Assembly: GCF_001436375.1 (NCBI RefSeq)
Contig: NZ_AZGA01000068.1
Location: 1 to 42,248 of the forward strand
Length of the DNA: 42,248 nucleotides
Origin: Agrilactobacillus composti DSM 18527 = JCM 14202
GTDB taxonomy: Bacteria; Bacillota; Bacilli; Lactobacillales; Lactobacillaceae
Reading direction: 5' to 3'
Positions 25,216 to 33,254 of the stretch are shown piece by piece. The translations under genes were made by a program, and so were the position numbers. A model generated the notes under the pieces. The model was not told where the DNA came from. It did no database searches and worked only from the letters and a program-made list of their open reading frames with translations. Position 1 is the stretch's first letter; every line of letters starts with the position of its first letter.

Positions 25216-25779
25216 TCATCCAACCGTGGGATCACCAATCTTAAGTTTTGTCGTATTGCCATCTGGATAGATGATATAGGAATCTCTGTATGAACCAAAT
25301 TCAGGGCCTGCATCTCTGACCCACCAGTAATCTGTGCCCCAATAACCGCCACGATAGCCATTTTTAGCCTCTGGAAAGATGTGAACAGGTATCCAATAAG
25401 TCTTTGGATTATCATCTTCGCCAAATTTGGCAACGACGTTCAAAACGGCATCCGACTCATTACCAACAGGTACCCTAGCTTGATTGGCCTGAATCCATTG
25501 GTCACCGCCAGCCCAATAATAAAAGCCATCTTTACGTTTGGTGTAGCCGTAAATCTGCCACTGAGAATCTTTGGGCAGAATTTTGTCAAATTGTTTGTTG
25601 CTGTCATTATTAATAAAAAGATTGGCACCCCAAGTTCCATCGATGGTGGTTACGGAGTCATAGGCATAAAATTGATCATAATTTTTAAAAGTTGCAGCTT
25701 TGACCTTCTGATTAGATGCACATAAACTAAATAAGGCAATTAGAGGTAACAAAATTGAAAATAGATACTTACGTTTCAT
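25216..25779 (-). CDS. Small secreted protein C of the paralogous family
   Basis: A 187-residue secreted protein, closest to copy B: signal peptide to about residue 27 (VKA-AT), core 'YDSVTTIDGTWGANLF', 'ILPKDSQWQIYGYTKRKDG', 'WAGGDQWIQANQARVPV', and tail 'GYWGTDYWWVRDAG' and 'IIYPDGNTTKL'. ATG 25779 has GGGAGG 7 bases upstream; a longer in-frame start lacks support. The first half of the region between about 25478 and 25600 is identical in DNA to copy B, while the ends differ clearly, which points to conversion between copies. Function unknown. Confidence 0.78.
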   Translation of the reverse strand: MKRKYLFSILLPLIALFSLCASNQKVKAATFKNYDQFYAYDSVTTIDGTWGANLFINNDSNKQFDKILPKDSQWQIYGYTKRKDGFYYWAGGDQWIQANQARVPVGNESDAVLNVVAKFGEDDNPKTYWIPVHIFPEAKNGYRGGYWGTDYWWVRDAGPEFGSYRDSYIIYPDGNTTKLKIGDPTVG

Positions 25780-25955
25780 AAAAAAGCCTCCCAAGCAGAA
25801 TTCGTAAATGATTATTTCTAATAACCTAAGCGTACCAGTTTTATTAGGAACCGCAAGTAGTAATACATTAAGTTATCTTATATAGGTGCTGCAGATTGTA
25901 GACAAATACTCAGTTTTGAAAGTTGCAGCCAGCGGTTAATGAAAAGGCTGGACGC

Positions 25956-25986
25956 AAAAAAAACAAAGCCAAATTACTGACTTTGT
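25956..25986 (-). terminator. Terminator of SDR copy 2
   Basis: Same ACAAAG/CTTTGT hairpin and U tract as after copy 1, inside the 267-base identical segment. Confidence 0.65.
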
Positions 25987-26016
25987 CCTTTAAAAATAGG
26001 CGATTAATTGGAGTTA

Positions 26017-26763
26017 TTAAGCCCGCTGGCCGCCATCCACAACGAATTCGGCGCCAACCGCGAAGGTAGATTCATCACTACCTAAATAAACACAGATTTC
26101 CCCGATATCTTGCGGTTTGCCTAAATGGCCCACTGGAATCGTCTTGATGATCTGTTCCTTATAGGCATCAGGGATGATACCAGTATCGACCCAGCCAGGG
26201 TGAACACTGTTGACCCGAATATGGCTGCCTTCCCGAGCCAGAGACAAGGCCGTGGCATGGGTCAACAGGCGCGAACCACCTTTACTGGCAGAATAATCCG
26301 GACTCATGGGTAAGCCCACTAAGCCGGCTACAGAAGACACGTTGATGATGGAACCATTATTATCATTGTGGGCTTTCATGGCCTGGATACCATATTTTTC
26401 ACCCAGAAAAGTCCCGGTTAAGTTGATATCAATGGTTTTATGCCAGTCTTCTAATTTCATCTTATCCACCGGCGTACCGCTACCGCCCACACCAGCGTTG
26501 TTGACTAAGATGTCTAATTTGCCAAATTTCGCGATGGTGGCATCGATGGTTTTTTGCCAATCGGCTTCTTGGCTAACGCTCATTTGGACGAATAATGCTT
26601 TGTCATCCCCAAATTCTGCAACGGCCTTTTTACCGCCATTCACGTTCTTATCGGCGGTGACCACCACTTTGGCACCTTCACGGATAAAGCATCTTGCGAT
26701 TCCTAAGCCAATACCAGCCACGCCGCCTGTAATTAAAGCGACTTTGTTTTTAAGACGATCCAT
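26017..26763 (-). CDS. Short-chain dehydrogenase/reductase, copy 2 (LbADH-like)
   Basis: A 248-residue paralogue of the SDR at 23261-24007: TGGVAGIG cofactor loop, 'NNAGVGGSG', catalytic set in 'SSVAGLVG...DYSASKGG', and the same C-terminus. The N-terminal two thirds differ at scattered positions ('[11 protein letters not shown]' for '[11 protein letters not shown]'), while the last about 65 codons and the 3' flank are identical in DNA. A cysteine replaces serine early on (ARCFIREG). AGGT-type site 10 bases before the ATG. The upstream region shares blocks with copy 1 but also has a perfect 18-bp palindrome that copy 1 lacks. Confidence 0.88.
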   Translation of the reverse strand: MDRLKNKVALITGGVAGIGLGIARCFIREGAKVVVTADKNVNGGKKAVAEFGDDKALFVQMSVSQEADWQKTIDATIAKFGKLDILVNNAGVGGSGTPVDKMKLEDWHKTIDINLTGTFLGEKYGIQAMKAHNDNNGSIINVSSVAGLVGLPMSPDYSASKGGSRLLTHATALSLAREGSHIRVNSVHPGWVDTGIIPDAYKEQIIKTIPVGHLGKPQDIGEICVYLGSDESTFAVGAEFVVDGGQRA

Positions 26764-26868
26764 AAAAAATTACCTGCTTTCATAAAAAAATTTAAATTTT
26801 AAAATTAACGTCGTGATTTATTGAGAAAAGTAACGACCGGTTGCCAATGGGGTTGTTGCTTATTTGCG

Positions 26869-26893
26869 GTTTACATTCCTGTAAACGGTTACG
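26869..26893. promoter_or_regulatory. Palindrome and overlapping cre-like site upstream of SDR copy 2
   Basis: GTTTACA-TTCC-TGTAAAC (26869-26886) is a perfect 7-bp inverted repeat. Overlapping its right arm, TGTAAACGGTTACG (26880-26893) matches the CcpA-site consensus at 12 of 14. In copy 1 the cre-like site is kept and the palindrome is not. The rest of the 26764-27034 interval holds nothing I can name. Confidence 0.45.
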
Positions 26894-27034
26894 ACCACTA
26901 CACCCTAAGTATAGCGTACTAGCGATAAATAACAAGTTATATTATGAGCAAAAATAATTTTTTTATTTACATCTAAAAAATTGATATTCCAGCTACAATG
27001 TCTAACCAGCCTAGCTTCAAACGCCGTGGCAACG

Positions 27035-27484
27035 CTAAAAACCCAGGGCGGTAATCATTGTTTTTAGGTCCCATTTGGGCTGGTCATCAGCTGGCAATTG
27101 GGCCAGGGCCAACTGCAGTTGCGTGGTGGCTAATTGGCGGATGGCCTGTGGGGATAAATCCGGGTTGTCTTTAGCTAAAGTCAAGGAAAATTGGTCCCAA
27201 TCAATGTCGATATGGGTCTTGAGCCAGGCGCGGATACGTTGATTGCGCCGCTTGATGTTCGCATTTTTTCGACCAGTGGGATGATGTTTCTGTTTGTAAG
27301 CAAAACCCCGGTGTGCCTTTTGGGCGGAGGTGTAGCCGTAACCCTGGGCATCGTCTAACACTTCACCGGTGTCAGCATCCACCACGCGATACCGAGTTTC
27401 AATTTCGGTGAAGGTTTCTCCGAAATCATCAGCAATCACTTGGCGGACTTGATAAGAAACTACTTTGATATTAGGCGTTGGCAT
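27035..27484 (-). CDS. Hypothetical basic protein, 149 residues
   Basis: I do not recognise the family. The N-terminal half is beta-rich ('VVSYQVRQVIAD', 'ETRYRVVDADTGEVLDDAQGYG'), as in a small domain that echoes a modified or tagged substrate; the middle is very basic ('KQKHHPTGRKNANIKRRNQRIRAWLK'), suggesting nucleic-acid contact; the C-terminus is helical with 'SPQAIRQLATTQLQLALAQLP'. No signal peptide or membrane segment. AAAGGAAG precedes the ATG. Monocistronic, with no obvious functional neighbour. Confidence 0.7.
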   Translation of the reverse strand: MPTPNIKVVSYQVRQVIADDFGETFTEIETRYRVVDADTGEVLDDAQGYGYTSAQKAHRGFAYKQKHHPTGRKNANIKRRNQRIRAWLKTHIDIDWDQFSLTLAKDNPDLSPQAIRQLATTQLQLALAQLPADDQPKWDLKTMITALGF

Positions 27485-27614
27485 ATAATCTTCCTTTCAA
27501 TTCGTTCTATTTCTAAATACGCCAAAAAGTAGTCCCAAGTGTTTTTCAAAGTAGTTGGTTTAAAATTTCCCCGCAACTGGCCTTGATAACTGACTGTACG
27601 CCCAGCGCGTGCAC

Positions 27615-28622
27615 TTAAGATACCAGGTGATAAGCCAGCAATTTCTCAGCCGCATCTAAGACGGTTGTCTCAGGGGGATATTGGGTCAAACCCAAGTCCG
27701 TGGCGGCGGCCTGGGTCGTGTGGTGGTACTGCCGATTTAACATGGGCACCAATGAGCGCATAGCTGGGATAAATTTTGCTAGAAGCGGCGGTAACCAATT
27801 GGGCATTTTTCGAACTTTTAGCTTTAATGTTGGGAAAGCCTGTTTATATATCTGGGCAACTTCCGGCATGGTCAAGGTTTGCGAAGCGGCTAAGTAGCGT
27901 TTACCAATGGCCTTGGGATTTTCAAAGGCCAAGCGGTGCAAGGTGGCTAAATTGCGGACGTCGCTGATTTCTAAGGGAACCTGGGGAATCAGTGGCATCC
28001 CCTTTAACAATTGCAACAAAATCCCATTGGAACTTAAATTCTTTGGGGATAACACCGGACCAAAAATAGCCCCAGGCAAAATCGTGGTCAAGGCTAAATC
28101 ATGAGTTTTCGCGAATTGCCAGGCCGCTTTTTCAGCTTCAATCTTAGAAATCCGATAGGGATCTAAATCAGGGTTGTTTAAGTCGCTCCAAAAGCTTTCG
28201 TCTAAGGTAGCCCGGCTGTCGCGAGTGGGGGTGGAAGCGGCTTGGGAGCTGGTCATGACCACCCGTTGGACCCCCGCGCGATGGGCCGCTTGCAACACAT
28301 TCAAGGTCCCATTTTTAGCAATCGCCACCATTTCGGCGGTGGATTCAGTCCCATGACCCAAGGGCGACGCCACATGAATCACCCCAACGGCCCCGGCCAT
28401 GGCGGCCGCCCAATTCTCAGCGCTGGTTAAGTCCGCTTCAAAAAAGGTCAGCTGGTTGAGCTGTGCGGGGGTCAATAACGGTTTTAATTCCGCCAATACC
28501 TGGGTTTGTTTGGTCAAGTCCCGCAGGCTGGTGGCGACGTCATAGCCCTGGTTCAAAAATTCGTAAAGGACCCAGCTGGCCACAAAGCCGGTGCCACCGG
28601 TTACAATGATTTTTTTAGACAT
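27615..28622 (-). CDS. NAD(P)-dependent aldehyde/dihydroflavonol reductase-like extended SDR
   Basis: A 335-residue extended SDR of the dihydroflavonol-4-reductase/cinnamoyl-CoA reductase type. Cofactor loop 'VTGGTGFVASWVL' at the N-terminus, 'VIHVASPLGHG', the catalytic serine in 'VVMTSSQAAS' and the tyrosine/lysine in 'PYRISKIEAEKAAW'. Bacterial members reduce aldehydes or ketones; the substrate is unknown. Starts with ATG at 28622 after AAGGGGA. It is divergent from a TetR-family gene, with palindromic half-sites between them, so it is likely the regulator's target. Confidence 0.85.
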   Translation of the reverse strand: MSKKIIVTGGTGFVASWVLYEFLNQGYDVATSLRDLTKQTQVLAELKPLLTPAQLNQLTFFEADLTSAENWAAAMAGAVGVIHVASPLGHGTESTAEMVAIAKNGTLNVLQAAHRAGVQRVVMTSSQAASTPTRDSRATLDESFWSDLNNPDLDPYRISKIEAEKAAWQFAKTHDLALTTILPGAIFGPVLSPKNLSSNGILLQLLKGMPLIPQVPLEISDVRNLATLHRLAFENPKAIGKRYLAASQTLTMPEVAQIYKQAFPTLKLKVRKMPNWLPPLLAKFIPAMRSLVPMLNRQYHHTTQAAATDLGLTQYPPETTVLDAAEKLLAYHLVS

Positions 28623-28637
28623 TTATCTGTCCCCTTC

Positions 28638-28677
28638 GTCTAATTATTTAGACATATAATAGCACATATTGTCTAAA
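28638..28677. promoter_or_regulatory. Operator region of the TetR/reductase pair
   Basis: Three half-sites of one sequence: GTCTAA (28638-28643), TTAGAC (28648-28653) and GTCTAA (28671-28676). The first two form a palindrome with a 4-base centre; the second and third form TTTAGACA...TGTCTAAA with a 15-base centre. Probably the site of the adjacent TetR protein. Confidence 0.65.
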
Positions 28678-28717
28678 AATCAAAAATATAGTATCCTTTG
28701 CCCAGGAGGTAACAGCA

Positions 28718-29365
28718 ATGATCGATAAAAAAGAATTAGCCATCGCTTTAAATCACGTGATTTTAATCAAGGGTTTTAAGAACATTTCCATGACCCAACT
28801 GGCTAAAAGTGTGGGCATCAGCCGGGCCAGCCTGTATTTGCGCTTCAAGGACAAAGCCGACATCGTCACTGCCGTGGTGGACCGGCATTTACAATTTGTG
28901 AAAAGTAACCCCATCCCCAAGGAACCGACCTTAGATAGTCTCGGCAAAGTTTTGCTAGATTATGCCCTATTGGTGGGGTCCACCACCGATATTTTTTTAA
29001 ATGACCTGCAAAGTGATTTTCCCCAATTAGCCACGCAACTGGCTCACACCCTGACGGTATACTTTACCCACGTGGCGACGTATCTCACCCAAGCCCAACA
29101 CTTGGGCTATTTAAAATCGGATTTTGACAGTAAGTTTATCCTATTTGAAATAAAGATGGGCATTGACACTATTCTCAAAGCCGTTTTAAGCCAAGCACTG
29201 ACCACCCCCCAGGCTGAAGACTATCTGCGGCAGTTTTTCCACCTACAATTGGCGGGGTTACTGACTGAAAAAGCCAAAAAAAAAGTAACTCTGAAGCAGC
29301 TTCAGAGTTACGAAAATAAAATTTTAGCAGAATTTGAACAAACCTATGCCCAAGTGACTCAATAA
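28718..29365 (+). CDS. TetR family transcriptional regulator
   Basis: A 215-residue repressor. The helix-turn-helix is in 'ISMTQLAKSVGISRASLYLRFKDKADIV' (in pieces, residues about 22-48); the rest is an all-helical ligand-binding domain. AGGAGG precedes the ATG. Divergent from the reductase gene, with which it shares the operator region. Its 3' end (29276-29311) contains a perfect hairpin with an A tract that forms the terminator of the convergent SDR gene; the codons there give 'KKKVTLKQLQSYENK'. Confidence 0.9.
   Translation: MIDKKELAIALNHVILIKGFKNISMTQLAKSVGISRASLYLRFKDKADIVTAVVDRHLQFVKSNPIPKEPTLDSLGKVLLDYALLVGSTTDIFLNDLQSDFPQLATQLAHTLTVYFTHVATYLTQAQHLGYLKSDFDSKFILFEIKMGIDTILKAVLSQALTTPQAEDYLRQFFHLQLAGLLTEKAKKKVTLKQLQSYENKILAEFEQTYAQVTQ
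29276..29311 (-). terminator. SDR terminator inside the tetR coding region
   Basis: GTAACTCTGAAGC (29285-29297) and its exact complement (29299-29311) are separated by one base. On the minus strand the hairpin is followed by nine U (29276-29284). It serves the gene ending at 29383 but lies inside the last codons of the opposite gene. Confidence 0.85.
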
Positions 29366-29382
29366 ACAGTGGCGTTAAACCA

Positions 29383-30123
29383 TTATTGCGCCGTGGTCCC
29401 GCCGTCCACCACAAATTCACTACCAGTAGAATACCCGGATTCATCCGAAGCCAAGTAAAGAATCAAGTTGGCAACTTCTGAAGGATCAGCCATGCGGGCC
29501 AGGGGCGTGTTGGCCAGGGCTTTTTTAGTTTTGGCCGGGTCAATACTTTTGACCAGTGGCGTGGCTGTGACCCCGGGGTGCACGGAATTTACCCGAATAT
29601 TATATTGGGCGGCGTAAATGGCAGCGGATTTCGTTAACATCCGCACACCACCCTTGGCAGCGGAATAAGCCGTGGCCATGGGATTGCCCACCAAGCCCGC
29701 TGTGGAGGACATATTGATGATCGAACCACTCTTTTGGCCCGTCATGTTTAAAACGGCATGTTTGGTGCCCAAAAAAGTCCCGGTCAAATCAATGCCGATG
29801 ATTTTTTGCCAGTCGGATAATTTGGCATGGGCAATATCGGCCATAATATCAATGCCAGCGTTGTTCACCAACACATCAACCTTGCCAAATTTAGCAATGG
29901 CCCATTTAAATAGCGCTTCCCAATTGGTTTCATCCACCACATCCAGATGGTAGAAATAAGCGTTGGCCAGTTTGTCGATATAATCCCGACCGGTTTCTTC
30001 GTTTAAATCAGCCACAATAACTTCCGCACCTTCAGCCACGAAGCGCTCGGTGACTGCCCGGCCAATCCCCATGGATCCGCCGGTGACAATTGCAACTTTA
30101 CCCGTTAATCTAGTTCCCGTCAT
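29383..30123 (-). CDS. Short-chain dehydrogenase/reductase, third copy
   Basis: A 246-residue classical SDR: cofactor loop 'VTGGSMGIGRAV', an Asp in 'VIVADLNEE' favouring NAD, 'NNAGIDIM', catalytic set in 'SSTAGLVG...AYSAAKGG', and 'GSEFVVDGGTTAQ' at the C-terminus, as in LbADH. It is a distant relative of the two SDRs at 23-26 kb. GGGAG precedes the ATG. Its terminator lies within the convergent tetR gene. Substrate unknown. Confidence 0.87.
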   Translation of the reverse strand: MTGTRLTGKVAIVTGGSMGIGRAVTERFVAEGAEVIVADLNEETGRDYIDKLANAYFYHLDVVDETNWEALFKWAIAKFGKVDVLVNNAGIDIMADIAHAKLSDWQKIIGIDLTGTFLGTKHAVLNMTGQKSGSIINMSSTAGLVGNPMATAYSAAKGGVRMLTKSAAIYAAQYNIRVNSVHPGVTATPLVKSIDPAKTKKALANTPLARMADPSEVANLILYLASDESGYSTGSEFVVDGGTTAQ

Positions 30124-30297
30124 GATAACTCCCGTTCCTTTCTCAATGTCGAAACGAAGTAATTACAAGTAAATAGGTAAGCGCGTTCCCAAAATAAAGA
30201 CTAATTTGACAACCACATTGTAGCAGATTCCCTGGGAAAATTCGCTTGAATAGACTTGAGCAAAGCCCGCAATTTTTAACGGGACTATTAGCCTCGA

Positions 30298-32010
30298 TTA
30301 AGCCGGTAGATAGTCTTGTTTTCGGTAAAATAACAAGCTAGTCAAACTAGCCAATATTAAAAAGGGCAGGGCCAGGCGGTAAGGCCGCATAAAAGCCTGG
30401 GTGATTTGAGCTTTGGTGTTAGCTTTGATGGTGCTGACCGTGCGGTTGATGCTGGTATTTTCTTGGCGAACTTTGCGCTGGACGCCTGCCGCCACTCGGG
30501 CGTGGATCTGAGCTTTGACCTCAGTTGGCAACAGGGCAGCGTTGCCGATTTTAGCCAAGGCCTGTTGGTAATTCGTTTCGATCAGTTGACTGATTTCAGT
30601 AGCTGAAACGTGTTTTTTAGGAGTAGTCGTCCCACTGGGTTGACTGTTGGCATTATTGATTTGCCGATCAGTTTGTTGTTGCATTGTTGTTTTAGCCGCT
30701 CTTGGGATATGCAATTGTTCAATCTGTTGGTTGGCAGTTTGTGTCGCCGTAGCTTTAGCGGTATTGAGATTGGCTGTTAGGGCCGAAACAAAGATGGCCA
30801 CCGCTAAAACCGAGCCGATTTGGCGAAACAGTCCCAAGACACTTTGCGAAGCCGTCAACAATTCCCCAGTAAAGTCAGCGGCGCCTAGTACCACAATGGG
30901 ACCGGCAATGATGCCAAAACCCATCCCGATAAACAGACAGGCCCAGACCACTTGGTGATAATTATTAGGGTTCATGTTGTAAAGCACCAAGTAGCCGGCA
31001 ATCAAGCCTAGAAAGCCACTGGCAATCACCAAGCGGGGTCCCAATTTTGCCACTAAAAAGCCACTGATGGGTGAAAATAGGAAAATCATCGCCGACGTGG
31101 GCGTGATCATCAAAGCCGCCGCCAACTCGCTATGGCCTTGGATCTTCGTAAAGAAGGTGGGCATGATGACCATAAAGGCCACTAGGAAAATACCAGTAAT
31201 AATCATGGCAATCGAGGCCCCGGTGAACTGGCGGTTTTTGAATAAATCTAAGGGAATCATCGGATGCTGGCTGTGGCGCTCCACCAAAATAAAACCAAGC
31301 AAAGCTAATAAACTCAATCCGCACAAACTAAGAATCAACGGACTGTTCCAATGCCAGTCGTTGCCTTTGATCAAGGCTAATGTCAAGGTGAATAAAGTCA
31401 CCATGGACAGTACCATCCCCGGATAATCGATTTTGGCAGCGATGGTGGCTTCGTGTTTGAAACTTAAGCTCCGACTCACCAATAAGGCAATCACCAGACA
31501 GGCGGGGACGTTGATCATAAAGACCCAGCGCCAGCCTAGAAATTGGGTGATGATGCCCCCAATGGTGGGTCCCAGGGCAGCGGCCAAGCCTTGCATGACG
31601 CCTAAAACCGCCACGACCTTGGTGCGGTTAGCCATGCTGGTGGCGCTGATACCAATGGTCATCCCCGCTGGGAAAATCGTGGCAGCCCCTAGGCTTTGAA
31701 TACCCCGCCCAGCAATCAACAGAGCTAGATTTGGCGCCAAGCCCGATAAGGCGGACCCCAGGGTGAACAGCCCTAGACCTAAAATGTAAAGTTTATGCCG
31801 ACCAAAAATATCGGCCAGGCGCCCCAAAGGGATTGTAAAAACAGCAAAAGTAATGGTATAAATATTTAACGCCCAAGATAAATCATCTAAACTCACGTGC
31901 AGGCCGGTTTGAATGGCCGGTAGGGCGATGTTCATGACCGTGGTATCCAAAACGCACAGGAAAATGCCAATGGCCATGGCCAAAATAATAATTTTTTGTT
32001 TTGATTTCAA
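30298..32010 (-). CDS. DHA2 family MFS drug exporter (EmrB/QacA-like), 14 segments
   Basis: A 570-residue membrane exporter. 'LDTTVMNIALPAI' in segment 1 is motif D1 of the DHA2 group, 'GRLADIFGRHKLY' is MFS motif A, and 'GLAAALGPTIGG' is the antiporter motif C. Residues about 400-535 add an unusually long helical loop (rich in Q, A and T; coiled-coil-like) before the last segment. The start is taken as TTG 32010 because AAGGTGG lies 8 bases upstream; GTG 32022 lies directly on that site. Divergent from a TetR gene with a palindrome between them, so it is probably a repressed multidrug pump. Confidence 0.85.
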   Translation of the reverse strand: MKSKQKIIILAMAIGIFLCVLDTTVMNIALPAIQTGLHVSLDDLSWALNIYTITFAVFTIPLGRLADIFGRHKLYILGLGLFTLGSALSGLAPNLALLIAGRGIQSLGAATIFPAGMTIGISATSMANRTKVVAVLGVMQGLAAALGPTIGGIITQFLGWRWVFMINVPACLVIALLVSRSLSFKHEATIAAKIDYPGMVLSMVTLFTLTLALIKGNDWHWNSPLILSLCGLSLLALLGFILVERHSQHPMIPLDLFKNRQFTGASIAMIITGIFLVAFMVIMPTFFTKIQGHSELAAALMITPTSAMIFLFSPISGFLVAKLGPRLVIASGFLGLIAGYLVLYNMNPNNYHQVVWACLFIGMGFGIIAGPIVVLGAADFTGELLTASQSVLGLFRQIGSVLAVAIFVSALTANLNTAKATATQTANQQIEQLHIPRAAKTTMQQQTDRQINNANSQPSGTTTPKKHVSATEISQLIETNYQQALAKIGNAALLPTEVKAQIHARVAAGVQRKVRQENTSINRTVSTIKANTKAQITQAFMRPYRLALPFLILASLTSLLFYRKQDYLPA

Positions 32011-32035
32011 AATAAAAGCCACCTTTTCGGTATGA

Positions 32036-32051
32036 TTTGTTAATTGACAAA
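32036..32051. promoter_or_regulatory. Palindrome between the DHA2 exporter and its TetR gene
   Basis: TTTGTTAATTGACAAA: 16 bases, self-complementary except for one pair. A likely TetR operator; a partial copy TTTGTAAACA ends just before the tetR ATG. Confidence 0.55.
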
Positions 32052-32119
32052 CCGTAGCCTAACACGGTGACTGCTAGTGGGGAATAAATGGTTAACAGAA
32101 ATGGGGGTATTTGTAAACA

Positions 32120-32668
32120 ATGACACCAAAAGACATTCAAGATCAAAAATTGATGGCTATCTTTGAAGCGCTAATCACAGCGCTGAAGACCCAAAAGATG
32201 GCGGACATTTCGGTCAGCGCTTTGTGCCGGGCGGCGGGGGTTTCCCGGACCTATTATTATCATAAGTTTAAGTCCTATGAAGATATCATTGAACAGGCTA
32301 GCCTATTGAACATTGTGAACTACATGCGTCACTTGCCCCACCAAGAAAACCTGGATTCAGCCACCTTTATCGGCAACTATTTTCAACTGGCCCAAAACAT
32401 GCGCAGCGTGCAGTTGACCATTTTCCAAGTGGGCCAAGAACGGAGCTTGATTTTGGCTTTTCAAACCGCCTTTAATTATTTATTGACTCATGATTTTATT
32501 GACGCCCCGCAAAACGACCGGGTTCACCAAAAATATTTCAGTGAATTTATTGCGGGAGCGGCCATCAATATGTCCCAGCGCTGGTTAATTGAGGGGATGC
32601 CCGAATCCGCCGCCCATATGGGTCAATTGGTGGCCCAGTTTATGAATGCTAGAGATACCAAACGATAA
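32120..32668 (+). CDS. TetR family regulator of the divergent exporter
   Basis: A 182-residue regulator. Helix-turn-helix in 'ISVSALCRAAGVSRTYYYHKFKSY' (pieces, about residues 30-55), with the YYYHKFKS stretch typical of the TetR/DhaS-like branch, then a C-terminal helical domain resembling TetR_C of that branch. Likely represses the divergent DHA2 pump. No good ribosome site is seen (a G run lies 12 or more bases upstream of the ATG). It is convergent with the oxidoreductase gene, with nine bases between stop codons. Confidence 0.85.
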   Translation: MTPKDIQDQKLMAIFEALITALKTQKMADISVSALCRAAGVSRTYYYHKFKSYEDIIEQASLLNIVNYMRHLPHQENLDSATFIGNYFQLAQNMRSVQLTIFQVGQERSLILAFQTAFNYLLTHDFIDAPQNDRVHQKYFSEFIAGAAINMSQRWLIEGMPESAAHMGQLVAQFMNARDTKR

Positions 32669-32677
32669 TCTGATTAT

Positions 32678-33250
32678 TCATTCTGTGAGTTGTGCCGCTT
32701 GTTGGTCAATGCGTTTTAAGAAATTATTTCTAGCTTTCAGCGAACACTTCTCTGCGTTGTACAAGATATTGAGTTTTACTGGTTTAACGCCGCAAAGTCT
32801 AAGAATTTGCCGTTGTAAAATATGGCCATAGTCCCCTAGAAAAGGCTTGAAAATCACCGGTGAATTACAGGTAGTGATAATCCAGGCCCGTTTGCCAGCT
32901 AATAGACCCAGCATGCGCCGGCCTTCATATTTGTAGGCAAAACCCAGGGCGAAGACCCGGTCAATAAACCCCTTTAAAATCGCCGGCATCCCCGACCACC
33001 AAATCGGAAATACAAAGATAAGCTGGTCGGCCCAAGTAATCAGTTGCCGATAAGCAGCGGTCTCTGGGTCATTTTGTAGATCACGGCGCCGGTGGGCCTT
33101 ATCAAAATATAAAACTGGGTTAAAATGTTCGGCGTAAAGATCTAGCACTTGAACGTCAGCATCAGGTTGAAGCTGCTGTTTCACTGTGGTTAAAATGGCA
33201 TGATTGAAGCCAGTATGGTTAGGATACGCATAGACAATCAATGTTTTCAT
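32678..33250 (-). CDS. NAD(P)H-dependent flavodoxin-fold oxidoreductase
   Basis: A 190-residue flavoprotein of the NQO/MdaB-like group. 'LIVYAYPNHTGFNHAI' is the FMN/FAD phosphate loop, 'LIFVFPIWWSGMPAILKGFIDRVF' (pieces) the flavin-ring and dimer motif. It reduces quinones or related electrophiles. Its start codon lies four bases after the merR gene, and the ribosome site GAGGTG is in the last merR codons, so the two are translated as one operon. It is convergent with the TetR gene. Confidence 0.87.
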   Translation of the reverse strand: MKTLIVYAYPNHTGFNHAILTTVKQQLQPDADVQVLDLYAEHFNPVLYFDKAHRRRDLQNDPETAAYRQLITWADQLIFVFPIWWSGMPAILKGFIDRVFALGFAYKYEGRRMLGLLAGKRAWIITTCNSPVIFKPFLGDYGHILQRQILRLCGVKPVKLNILYNAEKCSLKARNNFLKRIDQQAAQLTE

Positions 33251-33254
33251 AGGC

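Noticed and set aside
22499-26763. Composite transposon explaining the SDR duplication
   Set aside because: No transposase gene or terminal inverted repeats at the edges of the duplicated block.
26306-26785. Long open frame (159 codons) on the plus strand
   Set aside because: It runs antisense to SDR copy 2, whose protein is a clear family member; a similar shadow lies opposite copy 1.
30266-30285. Terminator of the DHA2 exporter at 30298
   Set aside because: Only a 4-bp CCCG/CGGG stem with no U run; too weak to claim.
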